A stretch of 64,000 bases of DNA from Stenotrophomonas maltophilia R551-3 (GTDB taxonomy: Bacteria; Pseudomonadota; Gammaproteobacteria; Xanthomonadales; Xanthomonadaceae), in the NCBI RefSeq assembly GCF_000020665.1, contig NC_011071.1:4144501-4208500 (forward strand). The letters run 5' to 3'. The notes beneath the pieces were generated by a model. That model made no database searches, was not told where the DNA came from, and saw only the letters and a program-made list of their open reading frames with translations. Numbering within the stretch: position 1 is the stretch's first letter; each line of letters starts with the position of its first letter. Position numbers and translations under genes: made by a program. Positions 36,167 to 45,106 of the stretch are shown here, in pieces.

Positions 36167-36559
36167 TCAGCGCTTGGAGAACTGGGTGGCGCGACGGGCC
36201 TTATGCAGACCGACCTTCTTACGCTCGACTTCACGGGCGTCACGGGTCATGAAGCCAGCCTTGCGCAGCTCGGACTTCAGGGTTTCGTCGTACTCGACCA
36301 GCGCACGGGCGATGCCCAGACGGATCGCACCGGCCTGGCCGGTGGTGCCGCCGCCAGCGGCGGTGACCAGGATGTCGAAGCTTTCGGTGTTCTTGGTCAG
36401 CTCGAGCGGCTGGCGCACGATCATGCGCGCGGTCTCACGACCGAAGAACTCGTCCAGCGGACGGCCATTGACGGTGATGTTGCCCGAACCCTTGCGCAGG
36501 AACACGCGAGCGGTGGAGGACTTGCGGCGGCCAGTGCCGTAGTTTTGAGTGATAGCCAT
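36167..36559 (-). CDS. rpsI: 30S ribosomal protein S9
   Basis: 130 residues, the standard length. It starts [21 protein letters not shown] and ends with the basic tail [17 protein letters not shown] that reaches the ribosomal P-site tRNA. It follows rplM with 2 bases between, the universal L13-S9 operon, and a strong terminator lies downstream. Confidence 0.99.
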   Translation of the reverse strand: MAITQNYGTGRRKSSTARVFLRKGSGNITVNGRPLDEFFGRETARMIVRQPLELTKNTESFDILVTAAGGGTTGQAGAIRLGIARALVEYDETLKSELRKAGFMTRDAREVERKKVGLHKARRATQFSKR

Positions 36560-36561
36560 GA

Positions 36562-36990
36562 TTAGATATCCAGAACCTGCGGCTGCTGTGCGGCGTGCGG
36601 ATGCTCAGTGCCGGCGTAGACCTTGAGCTTGCGGTACATCTGGCGACCCAGCGGGCCCTTCGGCAGCATGCCCTTGACGGCGGTCTCGATCACGCGCTCC
36701 GGGTGACGCTCCAGCGCCTGAGCCAGGGACTCGGTCTTCAGGTTGCCGATGTAGCCGGTGAAACGGTGATACATCTTGTCCTGCAGCTTCTTGCCGGTGA
36801 CGACAATCTTTTCTGCATTGATGACGACCAGGTAGTCGCCGGTATCAACGTGCGGGGTGTAGACCGGCTTGTGCTTGCCACGCAGACGGCGGGCCAGCTC
36901 GGTGCAGAGACGGCCCAGGGTCTTGCCCTCGGCGTCGACGAGGTACCAGTCGCGCTGGACGGTCTCGTTCTTGGCAGTGAAAGTGCTCAT
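36562..36990 (-). CDS. rplM: 50S ribosomal protein L13
   Basis: 142 residues, standard length. It contains the L13 signature region ([30 protein letters not shown]) and [24 protein letters not shown]. First gene of the L13-S9 operon. Its promoter lies in the gap shared with divergent coq7. L13 is known to repress its own operon in E. coli; no operator was identified here. Confidence 0.99.
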   Translation of the reverse strand: MSTFTAKNETVQRDWYLVDAEGKTLGRLCTELARRLRGKHKPVYTPHVDTGDYLVVINAEKIVVTGKKLQDKMYHRFTGYIGNLKTESLAQALERHPERVIETAVKGMLPKGPLGRQMYRKLKVYAGTEHPHAAQQPQVLDI

Positions 36991-37186
36991 GAAGAACTCT
37001 AGTTAGGTCGGGCTCATTGCGGCGAAGGACTCACCGGAACTCTGCCACGCGTTGTGAAAGATGAAGCGTAAGAGGCGGGATTGTACGCAGGTCAAGCCCC
37101 CGGTGCAAGCTGCCCCCAGCCGCGGGTTGGCAGGGGGTCGGGGCCGGGCGAGAATCGCGGGGTCTTCCGCCCCATCGCGTACCGCC

Positions 37187-37831
37187 ATGACCGTGCTCCG
37201 CCAGACCACCCCGCTGGACCATCTGCTGACCCAGGCGCAACGAGCCCTGGACACGGTCTTCGGCAATCCGCCGGCGGCCCGCCCCTACCCGGCCGCGGAT
37301 ACCGACGAGCCGGGCATGGACAGCGCCGAGCGCCGCCACGCGGCCGGCCTGATGCGGATCAACCACGTGGGCGAAGTCTGCGCACAGGGCCTGTACTTCG
37401 GCCAGGCCGCCGTGGCCCGCGACCCGGCCACGCGCGAACACCTGCTGGAAGCGGCACAGGAAGAAACCGACCACCTGGCGTGGTGCGCCACCCGGCTGGG
37501 CGAGCTGGACAGCCGCCCAAGCCTGTTCAACCCGCTGTGGTATGCCGGCAGCTACACCATCGGCACCCTGGCCGGGCTGCGCGGCGACGGCTGGAACCTG
37601 GGCTTCGTGGTCGAGACCGAGCGCCAGGTGGAGGCCCATCTGGACGAACACCTGGTCGACCTGCCCCCAGGCGACCTGCGCAGCCGCGCGGTCATCAAGG
37701 TGATGAAGGACGACGAGGCTCGCCACGCGGAGCACGCCGAGCAGGCCGGCGCACGCCGCCTGCCGTTCCCGATTCCGGGCGCGATGGCGCTGGCCTCCAA
37801 AGTGATGAAGACCATCGCTTACCGCATTTGA
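37187..37831 (+). CDS. coq7: Coq7-type demethoxyubiquinone hydroxylase
   Basis: 214 residues from [15 protein letters not shown] diiron carboxylate four-helix protein with ligand motifs at NHVGEVCAQ (about 59-66), EETDH (92-96), ETERQVEAH and DDEARHAEH. It performs the C6 hydroxylation in ubiquinone synthesis, replacing UbiF in this group. The N-terminal extension of about 50 residues is normal for the proteobacterial branch. Divergent from rplM. Confidence 0.95.
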   Translation: MTVLRQTTPLDHLLTQAQRALDTVFGNPPAARPYPAADTDEPGMDSAERRHAAGLMRINHVGEVCAQGLYFGQAAVARDPATREHLLEAAQEETDHLAWCATRLGELDSRPSLFNPLWYAGSYTIGTLAGLRGDGWNLGFVVETERQVEAHLDEHLVDLPPGDLRSRAVIKVMKDDEARHAEHAEQAGARRLPFPIPGAMALASKVMKTIAYRI

Positions 37832-37866
37832 CCGGGGCGCCCCCACCAACGGTGGGGGCCTACCCA

Positions 37867-37924
37867 AGGGCACGATGGGCCCCGACGGTGGGCCCCGACG
37901 GTGGGGCCCGACCGTTGGTCGGGC
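37867..37924. repeat. GC-rich short tandem and palindromic repeat
   Basis: Nearby copies of GGTGGGCCCCGAC merge into the palindrome GGCCCGACCGTTGGTCGGGCC. It lies between the convergent coq7 and sugE genes and could end both transcripts. Confidence 0.6.
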
Positions 37925-37928
37925 CGCC

Positions 37929-38249
37929 TTAGTTCGGCGAGACCAGCTTCAGGCCGATCACACCCGCCACGATCAGGCCCACGCAGGCCAGGCGTGCCGG
38001 CGACGCGCTGTCGTTGAACAGGTAGATGCCCAGCACCGCCACGCCCATGGCGCCGATGCCGGTCCAGATCGCATAGGCCGTGCCGACCGGGATGCTCTTC
38101 ATCGCCTGGCTCATCAGGTACAGGCTGATCAGCGCGGACACCACCGTGGCGGCGGTGGGCAGGGGTTTGCTGAAGCCTTCGGAGTACTTCATTCCGAGGG
38201 CGAAACCGATCTCGAACAGGCCGGCCAGCAGCAGGTAGATCCAGGGCAT
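37929..38249 (-). CDS. sugE: SugE/Gdx-type small multidrug-resistance exporter
   Basis: 106 residues with four transmembrane helices of the SMR family. The SugE/Gdx subtype is indicated by MPWIYLLLAGLFEIGFALGMKYSEGF (with the essential membrane glutamate at residue 13), MKSIPVGTAYAIWTGIGA and the end VIGLKLV. This subtype exports guanidinium and some quaternary ammonium ions. AGGAG precedes the ATG. A strong terminator hairpin sits just before this ribosome-binding site, suggesting control by attenuation. Confidence 0.92.
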   Translation of the reverse strand: MPWIYLLLAGLFEIGFALGMKYSEGFSKPLPTAATVVSALISLYLMSQAMKSIPVGTAYAIWTGIGAMGVAVLGIYLFNDSASPARLACVGLIVAGVIGLKLVSPN

Positions 38250-38274
38250 GGGTGGGGGCTCCTTACCTTTTTTG

Positions 38275-38382
38275 AAAAAACGAAACGGCCCGGTGTTTTC
38301 ACACCGGGCCGTGGGTCGGTACATCACCGTGGAACTATACAGTGCGCAAAGCGCAGGTTCCACGGGGCGGGTCGTCCCGCCT
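38275..38382 (-). promoter_or_regulatory. Attenuator-like leader upstream of sugE
   Basis: On the minus strand, in order: a hairpin GGCGGG-ACGA-CCCGCC with an ACGA tetraloop; a 9-bp stem CCGTGGAAC/GTTCCACGG enclosing a smaller hairpin; and a 10-bp GC stem with GAAA loop (38287-38310) followed by a T-rich tail. The sugE Shine-Dalgarno starts about 10 bases later. ACGR loops are the recognition element of guanidine-II (mini-ykkC) riboswitches, but those need two such hairpins and only one is clear here. The terminator could also simply end speD transcription. Confidence 0.45.
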
Positions 38383-38416
38383 GGGCAGCGATGCCTGCCG
38401 GCATCGCGCATGGGGC

Positions 38417-39211
38417 TTACTCGGACAGGTTCCGGCCGTGGAACAGCTCTTCGATCTCGCGCTTGAGCAGCGCTTCGATCTTCATGCGTTCCTTGAACGA
38501 CAGGTTCTTGGCCTTCTCCTCGAACAGGTACTGGTCCAGGTCGAAGTCCTTCAGGTGCATCTTCGTGTGGAAGATGTTTTCCTGGTAGACGTTGACGTCG
38601 AACATCTCGTAACGCGACTTGATGTTCTTGGCCAGGAAGTTCTGGATCGAGTTGATCTTGTGGTCGATGTAGTGCTTCTTGCCCTTCACATCGCGGGTGA
38701 AGCCACGCACGCGGTAGTCCATGATCACGATGTCCGATTCCAGACTCTCGATCAGGTAGTTCAGCGCCTTCAGCGGCGAAATGACGCCACAGGTAGCCAC
38801 ATCGATGTCGGCGCGGAAGGTCGCGATACCTTCCTGCGGGTGCGTTTCCGGATAGGTGTGCACGGTGATGTGCGACTTGTCCATGTGCGCGACCACGGCA
38901 TCGGAGATAAGCTCCTTGCCGGCCTGCTTCTTGTCGATCACCGGTTCTTCGGAGATCAGGATCGTCACCGAGGCACCCTGCGGATCGTAATCCTGGCGGG
39001 CCACGTTGAGGATGTTGGCGCCGATGATCTCAGCGACATCGGTCAAGATTTGAGTCAGCCTGTCGGCGTTGTACTCTTCATCGATGTATTCAATGTAACG
39101 CTGACGCTCCTCTTCGGTGCGCGCGTAACACACGTCATAGATGTTGAAGCTCAGCGCCTTGGTGAGGTTGTTGAAACCCTGCAGCCTCAGGCGAGGCAAC
39201 GGCTTGACCAC
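38417..39211 (-). CDS. speD: S-adenosylmethionine decarboxylase proenzyme, E. coli type
   Basis: 264 residues starting at GTG ([20 protein letters not shown]). It self-cleaves at K112-S113 in [12 protein letters not shown] to make the pyruvoyl cofactor. The product makes decarboxylated SAM, the aminopropyl donor for spermidine. The length and the LEEEY-like N-terminus [18 protein letters not shown] match the E. coli branch. No speE is adjacent. Divergent from clp across a 149-base gap. Confidence 0.97.
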   Translation of the reverse strand: MVKPLPRLRLQGFNNLTKALSFNIYDVCYARTEEERQRYIEYIDEEYNADRLTQILTDVAEIIGANILNVARQDYDPQGASVTILISEEPVIDKKQAGKELISDAVVAHMDKSHITVHTYPETHPQEGIATFRADIDVATCGVISPLKALNYLIESLESDIVIMDYRVRGFTRDVKGKKHYIDHKINSIQNFLAKNIKSRYEMFDVNVYQENIFHTKMHLKDFDLDQYLFEEKAKNLSFKERMKIEALLKREIEELFHGRNLSE

Positions 39212-39360
39212 GGCGGTCGATTCCTGTGTAAGAAGGGAAAGGGTGAATTATGGGGCAAACTGTCCCCGGGGGGAACGTGAAGACCGCTCACATCTGGCAC
39301 ACTGTTTGCCCTTAACAATTGCGCTGGTTAAGCTCCGCTATCGACCCCGTGAATCCGTTC

Positions 39361-40050
39361 ATGCGCAGAGGGAGCGCTCCTATCGTGTCAACCGTGCGCC
39401 TAGCTAGCAGTCCACTGGCCCTGGATATCGCCACAATCGATCGTTTCCTGGCGCACAGCCACAGGCGGCGATACCCCACCCGTACCGACGTCTTCCGACC
39501 CGGTGACCCGGCGGGAACCCTGTATTACGTCATCAGCGGCTCGGTTTCGATCATGGCCGAGGAAGATGACGATCGCGAGCTGGTGCTGGGCTACTTCGGT
39601 GCCGGCGAGTTCGTCGGCGAGATGGGCCTGTTCGTTGAATCGGACCGCCGCGAGGTGATCCTGCGGACCCGTACCGCCTGCGAGCTGGCCGAAATCAGCT
39701 ACGAACGCCTGCACCAGCTGTTCCTCGGCCCGCTGTCGGCCGATGCCCCGCGCCTGCTGTACGCGCTGGGCCAGCAGATCTCCAAGCGCCTGCTCGACAC
39801 CAGCCGCAAGGCCAGTCGCCTGGCGTTCCTGGACGTCACTGACCGGATCGTGCGCACCCTGCACGACCTGGCACAGGAGCCGGAGGCGATGAGCCACCCG
39901 CAGGGCAGCCAGCTGCGCGTCTCGCGGCAGGAACTGGCCCGTCTGGTGGGTTGCTCGCGCGAAATGGCTGGCCGCGTGCTGAAGAAGCTGCAGACCGACG
40001 GCCTGCTGCATGCACGTGGCAAGACCGTGGTGCTGTACGGCACCCGTTGA
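39361..40050 (+). CDS. clp: Global regulator Clp (CRP/FNR family)
   Basis: 229 residues from the ATG at 39361, giving the same N-terminal length as Xanthomonas Clp; a GTG four codons upstream is possible. The cyclic-nucleotide-type domain (about 25-140) begins RFLAHSHRRRYPTRTDVFRPGD. The HTH is near 190-215 (VSRQELARLVGCSREMAGRVL). In Xanthomonas this protein binds c-di-GMP, which blocks DNA binding, and controls virulence and extracellular enzymes. E98 here aligns with the Xanthomonas E99 reported to matter for c-di-GMP. The function in this organism is inferred from that near-identity. Confidence 0.95.
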   Translation: MRRGSAPIVSTVRLASSPLALDIATIDRFLAHSHRRRYPTRTDVFRPGDPAGTLYYVISGSVSIMAEEDDDRELVLGYFGAGEFVGEMGLFVESDRREVILRTRTACELAEISYERLHQLFLGPLSADAPRLLYALGQQISKRLLDTSRKASRLAFLDVTDRIVRTLHDLAQEPEAMSHPQGSQLRVSRQELARLVGCSREMAGRVLKKLQTDGLLHARGKTVVLYGTR

Positions 40051-40062
40051 TCGTTGAGCATT

Positions 40063-40127
40063 CGCCGGGCATGGCCCGGCGCTACCCAGGATCACCGGCG
40101 ACGGTAGCGCCGGGCCATGCCCGGCGG
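40063..40127. repeat. SMAG dimer in outward orientation
   Basis: GCCGGGCATGGCCCGGCGCTAC, 17 bases, then GTAGCGCCGGGCCATGCCCGG. Here the CTAC and GTAG ends face each other, opposite to most dimers in the window. It lies between clp and the TSUP gene. Confidence 0.85.
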
Positions 40128-40189
40128 ATCGCGGGACATGCGACCTACCATCGCATGCCCCGCACACCCGCTTCCGCTAGGCTCGGTGC

Positions 40190-40951
40190 ATGGAACTGAG
40201 CAGCGAATTCTGGTGGTTCATCCTCATCGGCCTCGGCGCACAGCTGGTGGACGGCGCTTTGGGCATGGCATTCGGCCTGGTGTCCTCGTCGGTGATGCTG
40301 AGCATGGGCCTGCCACCGGCACAGGTCAGCGCCAGCATCCACACTGCGGAAGTGTTCACCACCGGCGCCTCAGGTGTGTCGCACCTGGCAGCCGGCAATG
40401 TCGATAAGCGCCTGTTCCTGCGCCTGGCCCTGCCCGGCGCAGTCGGCGGTGCCGTGGGCGCCTACGTGCTCACCCAGATCCCTGGCGACATCATCCGGCC
40501 ACTGATCTACCTGTACCTGCTGGTGCTGGCCATCATCATCCTGGCCCGCGCGGCCGGGCGCTGGATGCCCAAGGGCGAGATCCGCCGGGTGCCGGTGCTG
40601 GGCTTCTTCGCCGGCCTGCTCGATGCCAGCGGCGGCGGCGGCTGGGGGCCGGTGGCCACCTCCACCCTGCTCGCCCGTGGCGGCCAGGCGCGTACCACCA
40701 TCGGTACGGTCAACGCGGCCGAGTTCATCGTCACCCTGACCATCTCGGCCACCTTCCTGCTGTCGATGGGCGTGCAGCACCTGCAGATCGTCGCCGGCCT
40801 GCTGATCGGCGGCATGATGGCCGCGCCGGTGGCGGCGATCCTGGTCAAGCGGGTGAAGGAGCGCTGGGTGCTGGTGGCCGTCGGCGTGCTGGTGCTGGCC
40901 ATCAGCCTGTTCCAGATCGGACATGCGCTGACCGGGTATCTGGCGCGCTGA
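40190..40951 (+). CDS. TSUP-family transporter (TauE/SafE-like)
   Basis: 253 residues with about eight membrane segments. The repeated TSUP signature appears in GLGAQLVDGALGMAFGLVSSSVML (about 14-38) and GFFAGLLDASGGGGWGPVATSTLL (about 138-162). The family exports or imports organosulfur compounds or sulfite; the substrate cannot be assigned. It stands alone between two SMAG dimers. Confidence 0.88.
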   Translation: MELSSEFWWFILIGLGAQLVDGALGMAFGLVSSSVMLSMGLPPAQVSASIHTAEVFTTGASGVSHLAAGNVDKRLFLRLALPGAVGGAVGAYVLTQIPGDIIRPLIYLYLLVLAIIILARAAGRWMPKGEIRRVPVLGFFAGLLDASGGGGWGPVATSTLLARGGQARTTIGTVNAAEFIVTLTISATFLLSMGVQHLQIVAGLLIGGMMAAPVAAILVKRVKERWVLVAVGVLVLAISLFQIGHALTGYLAR

Positions 40952-40957
40952 TCGTTT

Positions 40958-41017
40958 GCCGGCCAGCGGCCGGCACTACCAGGACGGAAAAGGGGTAGTG
41001 CCGGCCGCTGGCCGGCA
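40958..41017. repeat. SMAG dimer in outward orientation (GTAGTGCCGGCC type)
   Basis: GCCGGCCAGCGGCCGGCACTAC, about 17 bases, then GTAGTGCCGGCCGCTGGCCG. Located between the convergent TSUP and HAD genes. Confidence 0.85.
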
Positions 41018-41039
41018 AATCCATTACCGTGCGGCGGGA

Positions 41040-41756
41040 TCAGGCCTTGTCGCCGCCGCGGTCGACGCAACCCCAGTTGAGGATGCGGGTACCGGCCGGC
41101 AGCACGCGGCGGAAGAACTCCACGCGGCCCGGTTTCGGGTTGACCACGACCGGCGCCTTCGCCGCCAGCAGCAGCGGCAGGTCGGCGGTGCTGTCGGAGT
41201 AGGCGATGTCGATATCGCCGTAGCCGCGCTCGCGCAGCATGCGCATCTTTTCTTCGTTGTGGCAGTGGCGGGTCGGGCCAACACCGCCCAGCCGCGGGCC
41301 GACCTCGGTACCGATCACCGGCACGTCCTGATGGGCCACGAAGGCCAGGATCGCGCGTGCAAGTTCCGGTGGCGCGCCGGTGGCGACCACCACGCGGTCC
41401 CCCTTGGCACGGTGCGCGGCGAACACCTCCAGCGCCTGCGGCAGCAGCTTGGCGCGCATCTGCGCCTCATTGCGCAGCACATAGGCGTCGATGACCTTGT
41501 TGAAATCGCGCGCACGGTGCAGGCCGAAACTGCCGATCCACACATAGACCGAAATGCCGGTACGGCGGGTTGGCAGCATCGCCACCAGCGGCCCGGCGAT
41601 CGGGGTGACCAGCAGCGCCGCCAGCATCCGCAGCGGATTGCGCTTGATCAGCGAAGCGAACAGATGCGTGCCCGAATCGCCGTCGTACAGGGTGTGGTCG
41701 AAGTCGAAGACCACCAGCGGCGCATCCTCGCGCGGCGTTGGATAGTGCGTTTTCAT
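41040..41756 (-). CDS. HAD-IB family phosphatase
   Basis: 238 residues. The HAD nucleophile motif is FDFDHT with D18 and D20. Motif II is [10 protein letters not shown], and motif III/IV includes [11 protein letters not shown]. This is the SerB-like HAD-IB subfamily with a helical cap ([22 protein letters not shown], which is hydrophobic). The substrate is a phosphomonoester of unknown identity. The ATG overlaps the trpC stop by 3 bases, so it is translated from the trp operon mRNA. Confidence 0.88.
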   Translation of the reverse strand: MKTHYPTPREDAPLVVFDFDHTLYDGDSGTHLFASLIKRNPLRMLAALLVTPIAGPLVAMLPTRRTGISVYVWIGSFGLHRARDFNKVIDAYVLRNEAQMRAKLLPQALEVFAAHRAKGDRVVVATGAPPELARAILAFVAHQDVPVIGTEVGPRLGGVGPTRHCHNEEKMRMLRERGYGDIDIAYSDSTADLPLLLAAKAPVVVNPKPGRVEFFRRVLPAGTRILNWGCVDRGGDKA

Positions 41757-42547
41757 GCCGCGAAGAATAGCTGACGCAGGCCCTCGCCCGGCTCTTCCAC
41801 GCGCATGAAGGCCTCGCCCACCAGGAACGAGTGGATGCCGGCGTCGCGCATCAGCGCCACGTCCTGCGGGCCGAGGATGCCGCTCTCGGTGACCAGCAGG
41901 CGATCGCGCGGCACCGCCTTCTGCATGTCCAGCGTGGTCTGCAGCGACACCTCGAAGGTGCGCAGGTTGCGGTTGTTGATGCCGATCATCGGTGCCGGCA
42001 CCTGCAGCGCACGCTCCAGCTCGTCGATGTCGTGCACTTCCACCAGTACGTCCATGCCCAGCGACATCGCCAGTTCGGACAGCGTGGCCAACTGCGTGTC
42101 GTCCAGCGCGGCGACGATCAGCAGGATGCAGTCGGCACCCAGCACACGCGCCTCATACACCTGGTAGGCGTCGATCACGAAGTCCTTGCGCAGCACCGGC
42201 AGCGTGCAGGCGTCACGGGCCTGCTGCAGGTAGGCATCAGCACCCTGGAAGAAGTCCACATCGGTCAGCACCGACAGGCAGCTGGCGCCGCCGAACTCAT
42301 AGCTGACCGCGATGTCGGCCGGGCGGAAATCCGGGCGGATCACGCCCTTGGACGGGCTGGCCTTCTTCACCTCGGCGATCACCGCCGGGTCGCCGTTGGC
42401 CACCGCCGCCTGCAGCGCGCGCACGAAGCCACGTACCGGCGGGGCGCTGGCCACGGCGACCTGCAGGTCCTCGAGGGGACGCTGGGCACGGCGCTGGGCC
42501 ACTTCTTCGGCCTTGCGGGCCAGGATCGTCTGCAGGATGTCGCTCAT
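41753..42547 (-). CDS. trpC: Indole-3-glycerol phosphate synthase
   Basis: 264 residues from [19 protein letters not shown]-barrel with the signature [17 protein letters not shown] around residues 57-75 and [12 protein letters not shown] further on. It converts CdRP to indole-3-glycerol phosphate in tryptophan synthesis and is not fused to TrpF. It is last of the trp genes, followed by an overlapping HAD phosphatase. There is no visible Shine-Dalgarno sequence. Confidence 0.97.
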   Translation of the reverse strand: MSDILQTILARKAEEVAQRRAQRPLEDLQVAVASAPPVRGFVRALQAAVANGDPAVIAEVKKASPSKGVIRPDFRPADIAVSYEFGGASCLSVLTDVDFFQGADAYLQQARDACTLPVLRKDFVIDAYQVYEARVLGADCILLIVAALDDTQLATLSELAMSLGMDVLVEVHDIDELERALQVPAPMIGINNRNLRTFEVSLQTTLDMQKAVPRDRLLVTESGILGPQDVALMRDAGIHSFLVGEAFMRVEEPGEGLRQLFFAA

Positions 42548-42621
42548 CGTCGTCGGTTCAATGCGGGGGCGGTGAGGACGGCCATTATCGGCCATCGAGG
42601 GGGTCAGGCTGAACCGCGCGC

Positions 42622-43653
42622 TCAGGCTACCAGCGTGCGGGTGGTGTCAACGTACTGCTGCAGGCGCTGACGGGCGCTGCCGTTGGCGATGGCGGCACGG
42701 GCGCGGGCCAGGCCGTCGCCGATGTCGCTGGCCACGCCGGCCACGTACAGCGCGGCGCCTGCGTTCAGGGCCACGATGTCCAGCGCCGGGCCGGGGGTGT
42801 TGTCCAGCACCGCACGCAGCATGGCAATGGACTGCTCCGGGCCGTCCACGCGCAGGTTGCGGCTGGCCGACATGGCGATGCCGAAGTCCTCCGGGTGGAT
42901 CTCGTACTCGCGCACCTTGCCGTCGCGCAGTTCGCCAACCAGAGTGCCGGCGCCCAGCGAGATCTCGTCCATGTTGTCGCGGCCCCAGACCACCATGGCG
43001 CGCTCGGTGCCCAGCTCGCGCAGCACCCGCGCCTGGATACCCACTAAATCGGGGTGGAACACGCCCATCAGCACCGACGGTGCGCTGGCCGGGTTGGTCA
43101 GCGGGCCAAGGATGTTGAAGATGGTGCGCACGCCCATCTCGCGGCGGACCGGCGCAACGACCTTCATCGACGGATGGTGGATCGGCGCGAACATGAAGCC
43201 GATGCCGGTCTGTTCGATGGCCGCGGCCACCTGTGCCGGCTGCAACTCGATGGCCGCACCCAGCGCTTCGACTGCATCGGCGCTGCCGGACTTGGACGAC
43301 ACGCTGCGGTTGCCATGCTTGGCCACGCGCGCGCCGGCGGCAGCCGCGACGAACATCGCGCAGGTAGAGATGTTGAACGTGTGCGAGCCATCGCCACCGG
43401 TGCCGACGATGTCGACCAGGTGGGTGCTGTCAGCCACCGGCACCGCCAGCGCGAACTCGCGCATTACGGTGGCCGCCGCGGCGATCTCATCGATGGTTTC
43501 CTTCTTCACGCGCAGGCCGGTGAGGATGGCAGCGGTCATCATCGGCGACACGTCGCCGCGCATGATCTGCCGCATCAGGTCGACCATTTCGTCGAAGAAG
43601 ATTTCGCGGTGTTCGATGGTGCGTTGCAGGGCTTCCTGGGGGGAGAAGCTCAT
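42622..43653 (-). CDS. trpD: Anthranilate phosphoribosyltransferase
   Basis: 343 residues. PRPP-binding [14 protein letters not shown] and the [21 protein letters not shown] stretch are diagnostic. It transfers phosphoribose to anthranilate, step two of tryptophan synthesis. It lies 16 bases after trpG on the same strand, with trpC 74 bases downstream. Confidence 0.98.
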   Translation of the reverse strand: MSFSPQEALQRTIEHREIFFDEMVDLMRQIMRGDVSPMMTAAILTGLRVKKETIDEIAAAATVMREFALAVPVADSTHLVDIVGTGGDGSHTFNISTCAMFVAAAAGARVAKHGNRSVSSKSGSADAVEALGAAIELQPAQVAAAIEQTGIGFMFAPIHHPSMKVVAPVRREMGVRTIFNILGPLTNPASAPSVLMGVFHPDLVGIQARVLRELGTERAMVVWGRDNMDEISLGAGTLVGELRDGKVREYEIHPEDFGIAMSASRNLRVDGPEQSIAMLRAVLDNTPGPALDIVALNAGAALYVAGVASDIGDGLARARAAIANGSARQRLQQYVDTTRTLVA

Positions 43654-43669
43654 GGGAATGCTCCTAGGA

Positions 43670-44257
43670 TCAGGCCGCCGGACGCTGCAGGAAATTACGC
43701 AGCAGGGCGTGGCCGTGTTCGGTGAGGATGGATTCGGGGTGGAACTGCACGCCTTCCACCGGGAACTGGCGGTGGCGCAGGCCCATGATCTCTTCGATCG
43801 AGCCGTCGTCGTTCTCGGTCCAGGCGGTCACTTCCAGCGCGTCGGGCAGGCTGTGCTTGTCCACCACCAGCGAGTGGTAGCGGGTGGCCTGGTAGCGGTC
43901 CGGCAGGCCGGCGAACACGCCCTTGCCTTCATGGCGGATGGGCGAGGTCTTGCCGTGCATGATGTTGCCGGCGCGGATGACCGTGCCGCCGTAGACCTGG
44001 CCGATGCCCTGGTGGCCCAGGCAGACGCCGAGGATCGGCGTGGTCGGTCCCAGGCGCTCGATCAGCGCCAGCGACACGCCCGCTTCGTTGGGCGTGCACG
44101 GGCCGGGCGAGATGACGATGCGTTCGGGCTTCTGCGCGGCGATCTCGTCCACGCTCATCGCATCGTTGCGCACCACCTTCACCTCGGCACCCAGCGTCTG
44201 CAGGTACTGCACGAGGTTGTAGGTGAAGCTGTCGTAGTTGTCGATCATCCACAACAT
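43670..44257 (-). CDS. trpG: Anthranilate synthase glutaminase component
   Basis: 195 residues. Class I glutamine amidotransferase with the catalytic cysteine in [11 protein letters not shown] and the His-Glu of VQFHPESI. It supplies ammonia to TrpE and may also serve aminodeoxychorismate synthase (PabA role), since such subunits are often shared. It starts 2 bases after the SIMPL gene stop. Confidence 0.96.
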   Translation of the reverse strand: MLWMIDNYDSFTYNLVQYLQTLGAEVKVVRNDAMSVDEIAAQKPERIVISPGPCTPNEAGVSLALIERLGPTTPILGVCLGHQGIGQVYGGTVIRAGNIMHGKTSPIRHEGKGVFAGLPDRYQATRYHSLVVDKHSLPDALEVTAWTENDDGSIEEIMGLRHRQFPVEGVQFHPESILTEHGHALLRNFLQRPAA

Positions 44258-44259
44258 GG

Positions 44260-45039
44260 TCAGGTTCCGTCGCTTATCAGGAAAATGGCGTATACGTTTT
44301 CGGTGTAGGTGATGGGGCCGGCTTCGATGGATTCGCGTTCAGCGGGCGCCGGCGCCGAGGCCGGTGCGTAGCTGCCGGTCACCGAGATCCTGTCGAGATA
44401 CTCACCATCCTCGCCCAGCTGCGGCCATTGCCCGGCCTGGATGCCATAGGCAAAGTTCGGCGCCACATCGGAGATGCTGTACAGGCCGCGCACTTTTGTT
44501 CCATAGGCCTTGGCCAGCCCCTGCGCGGACTCGCGGGTCTTGGCCGCGGCCTCGCCCTTGAGCTCGCGGCGCAGCGCCACTTCGCCCGAGTAGGTCGGGG
44601 CAACACTGCTGACCTGCACGTTCTCATTGGCCTTCAGCGCACCCAGCACGTCCTGCATCTGCTTCACGCTGGCGAAGCTGGCGCGCAACTGGCGCGACAC
44701 CTGGGTACCCATGAAGACCTGCCGGCTCTGCTCAAAGCGGGTTGCCGGACCGATCCGCAGGTTGTCCGCACGTACGCTGCCTTCCACCGCCTTGTACTGC
44801 TTGAACAGCGCCAGCACGCGGGCAACGTTGTCCTGCACGCGGCGGCGCGCTGCATCCGCATCCATGTCGGTCTCTTCGATGTTCAACTGCAGGCCGAACC
44901 GGTCCGGCATCACCACGCGGCGCGCCTCGCCCTTCACCAGCAGGTGCGGCTGCGAGGGAATGGTGTTGGCCTGCGCCCACGCAGACGGGGCCATCGTGGC
45001 CAGCAGTGACGACCACAGCAATGCGCTCAGCAGCTTCAT
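44260..45039 (-). CDS. SIMPL-domain (DUF541) secreted protein inside the trp operon
   Basis: 259 residues from [11 protein letters not shown] with AAGGAG upstream. Signal peptide 1-22 (cut after SAWA). The DUF541/SIMPL domain spans about 30-240: an N-terminal [26 protein letters not shown] beta strand set, then a helical and beta alternation. BP26-like proteins of this family are periplasmic or outer-membrane. It is placed between trpE and trpG with tiny gaps, so it is co-transcribed with them; a link to tryptophan is unknown. Confidence 0.85.
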   Translation of the reverse strand: MKLLSALLWSSLLATMAPSAWAQANTIPSQPHLLVKGEARRVVMPDRFGLQLNIEETDMDADAARRRVQDNVARVLALFKQYKAVEGSVRADNLRIGPATRFEQSRQVFMGTQVSRQLRASFASVKQMQDVLGALKANENVQVSSVAPTYSGEVALRRELKGEAAAKTRESAQGLAKAYGTKVRGLYSISDVAPNFAYGIQAGQWPQLGEDGEYLDRISVTGSYAPASAPAPAERESIEAGPITYTENVYAIFLISDGT

Positions 45040-45106
45040 GCGGTACTCCTTGTCTTGAATGGGAACAGCGGAAGGTGCCGCGGCGTCGGCCACGGCACGG
45101 CAGAAC

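Noticed and set aside
38340..38440. Full two-hairpin guanidine-II riboswitch
   Set aside because: A second ACGG-containing hairpin can be drawn only inside the speD coding end with a 6-base loop, which does not fit the consensus.
39275..39295. CRP/Clp-type palindrome CGTGAAGACCGCTCACA in the speD-clp gap
   Set aside because: The half-sites are 7 bases apart rather than the canonical 6, and the left half is imperfect; not strong enough to call autoregulation.
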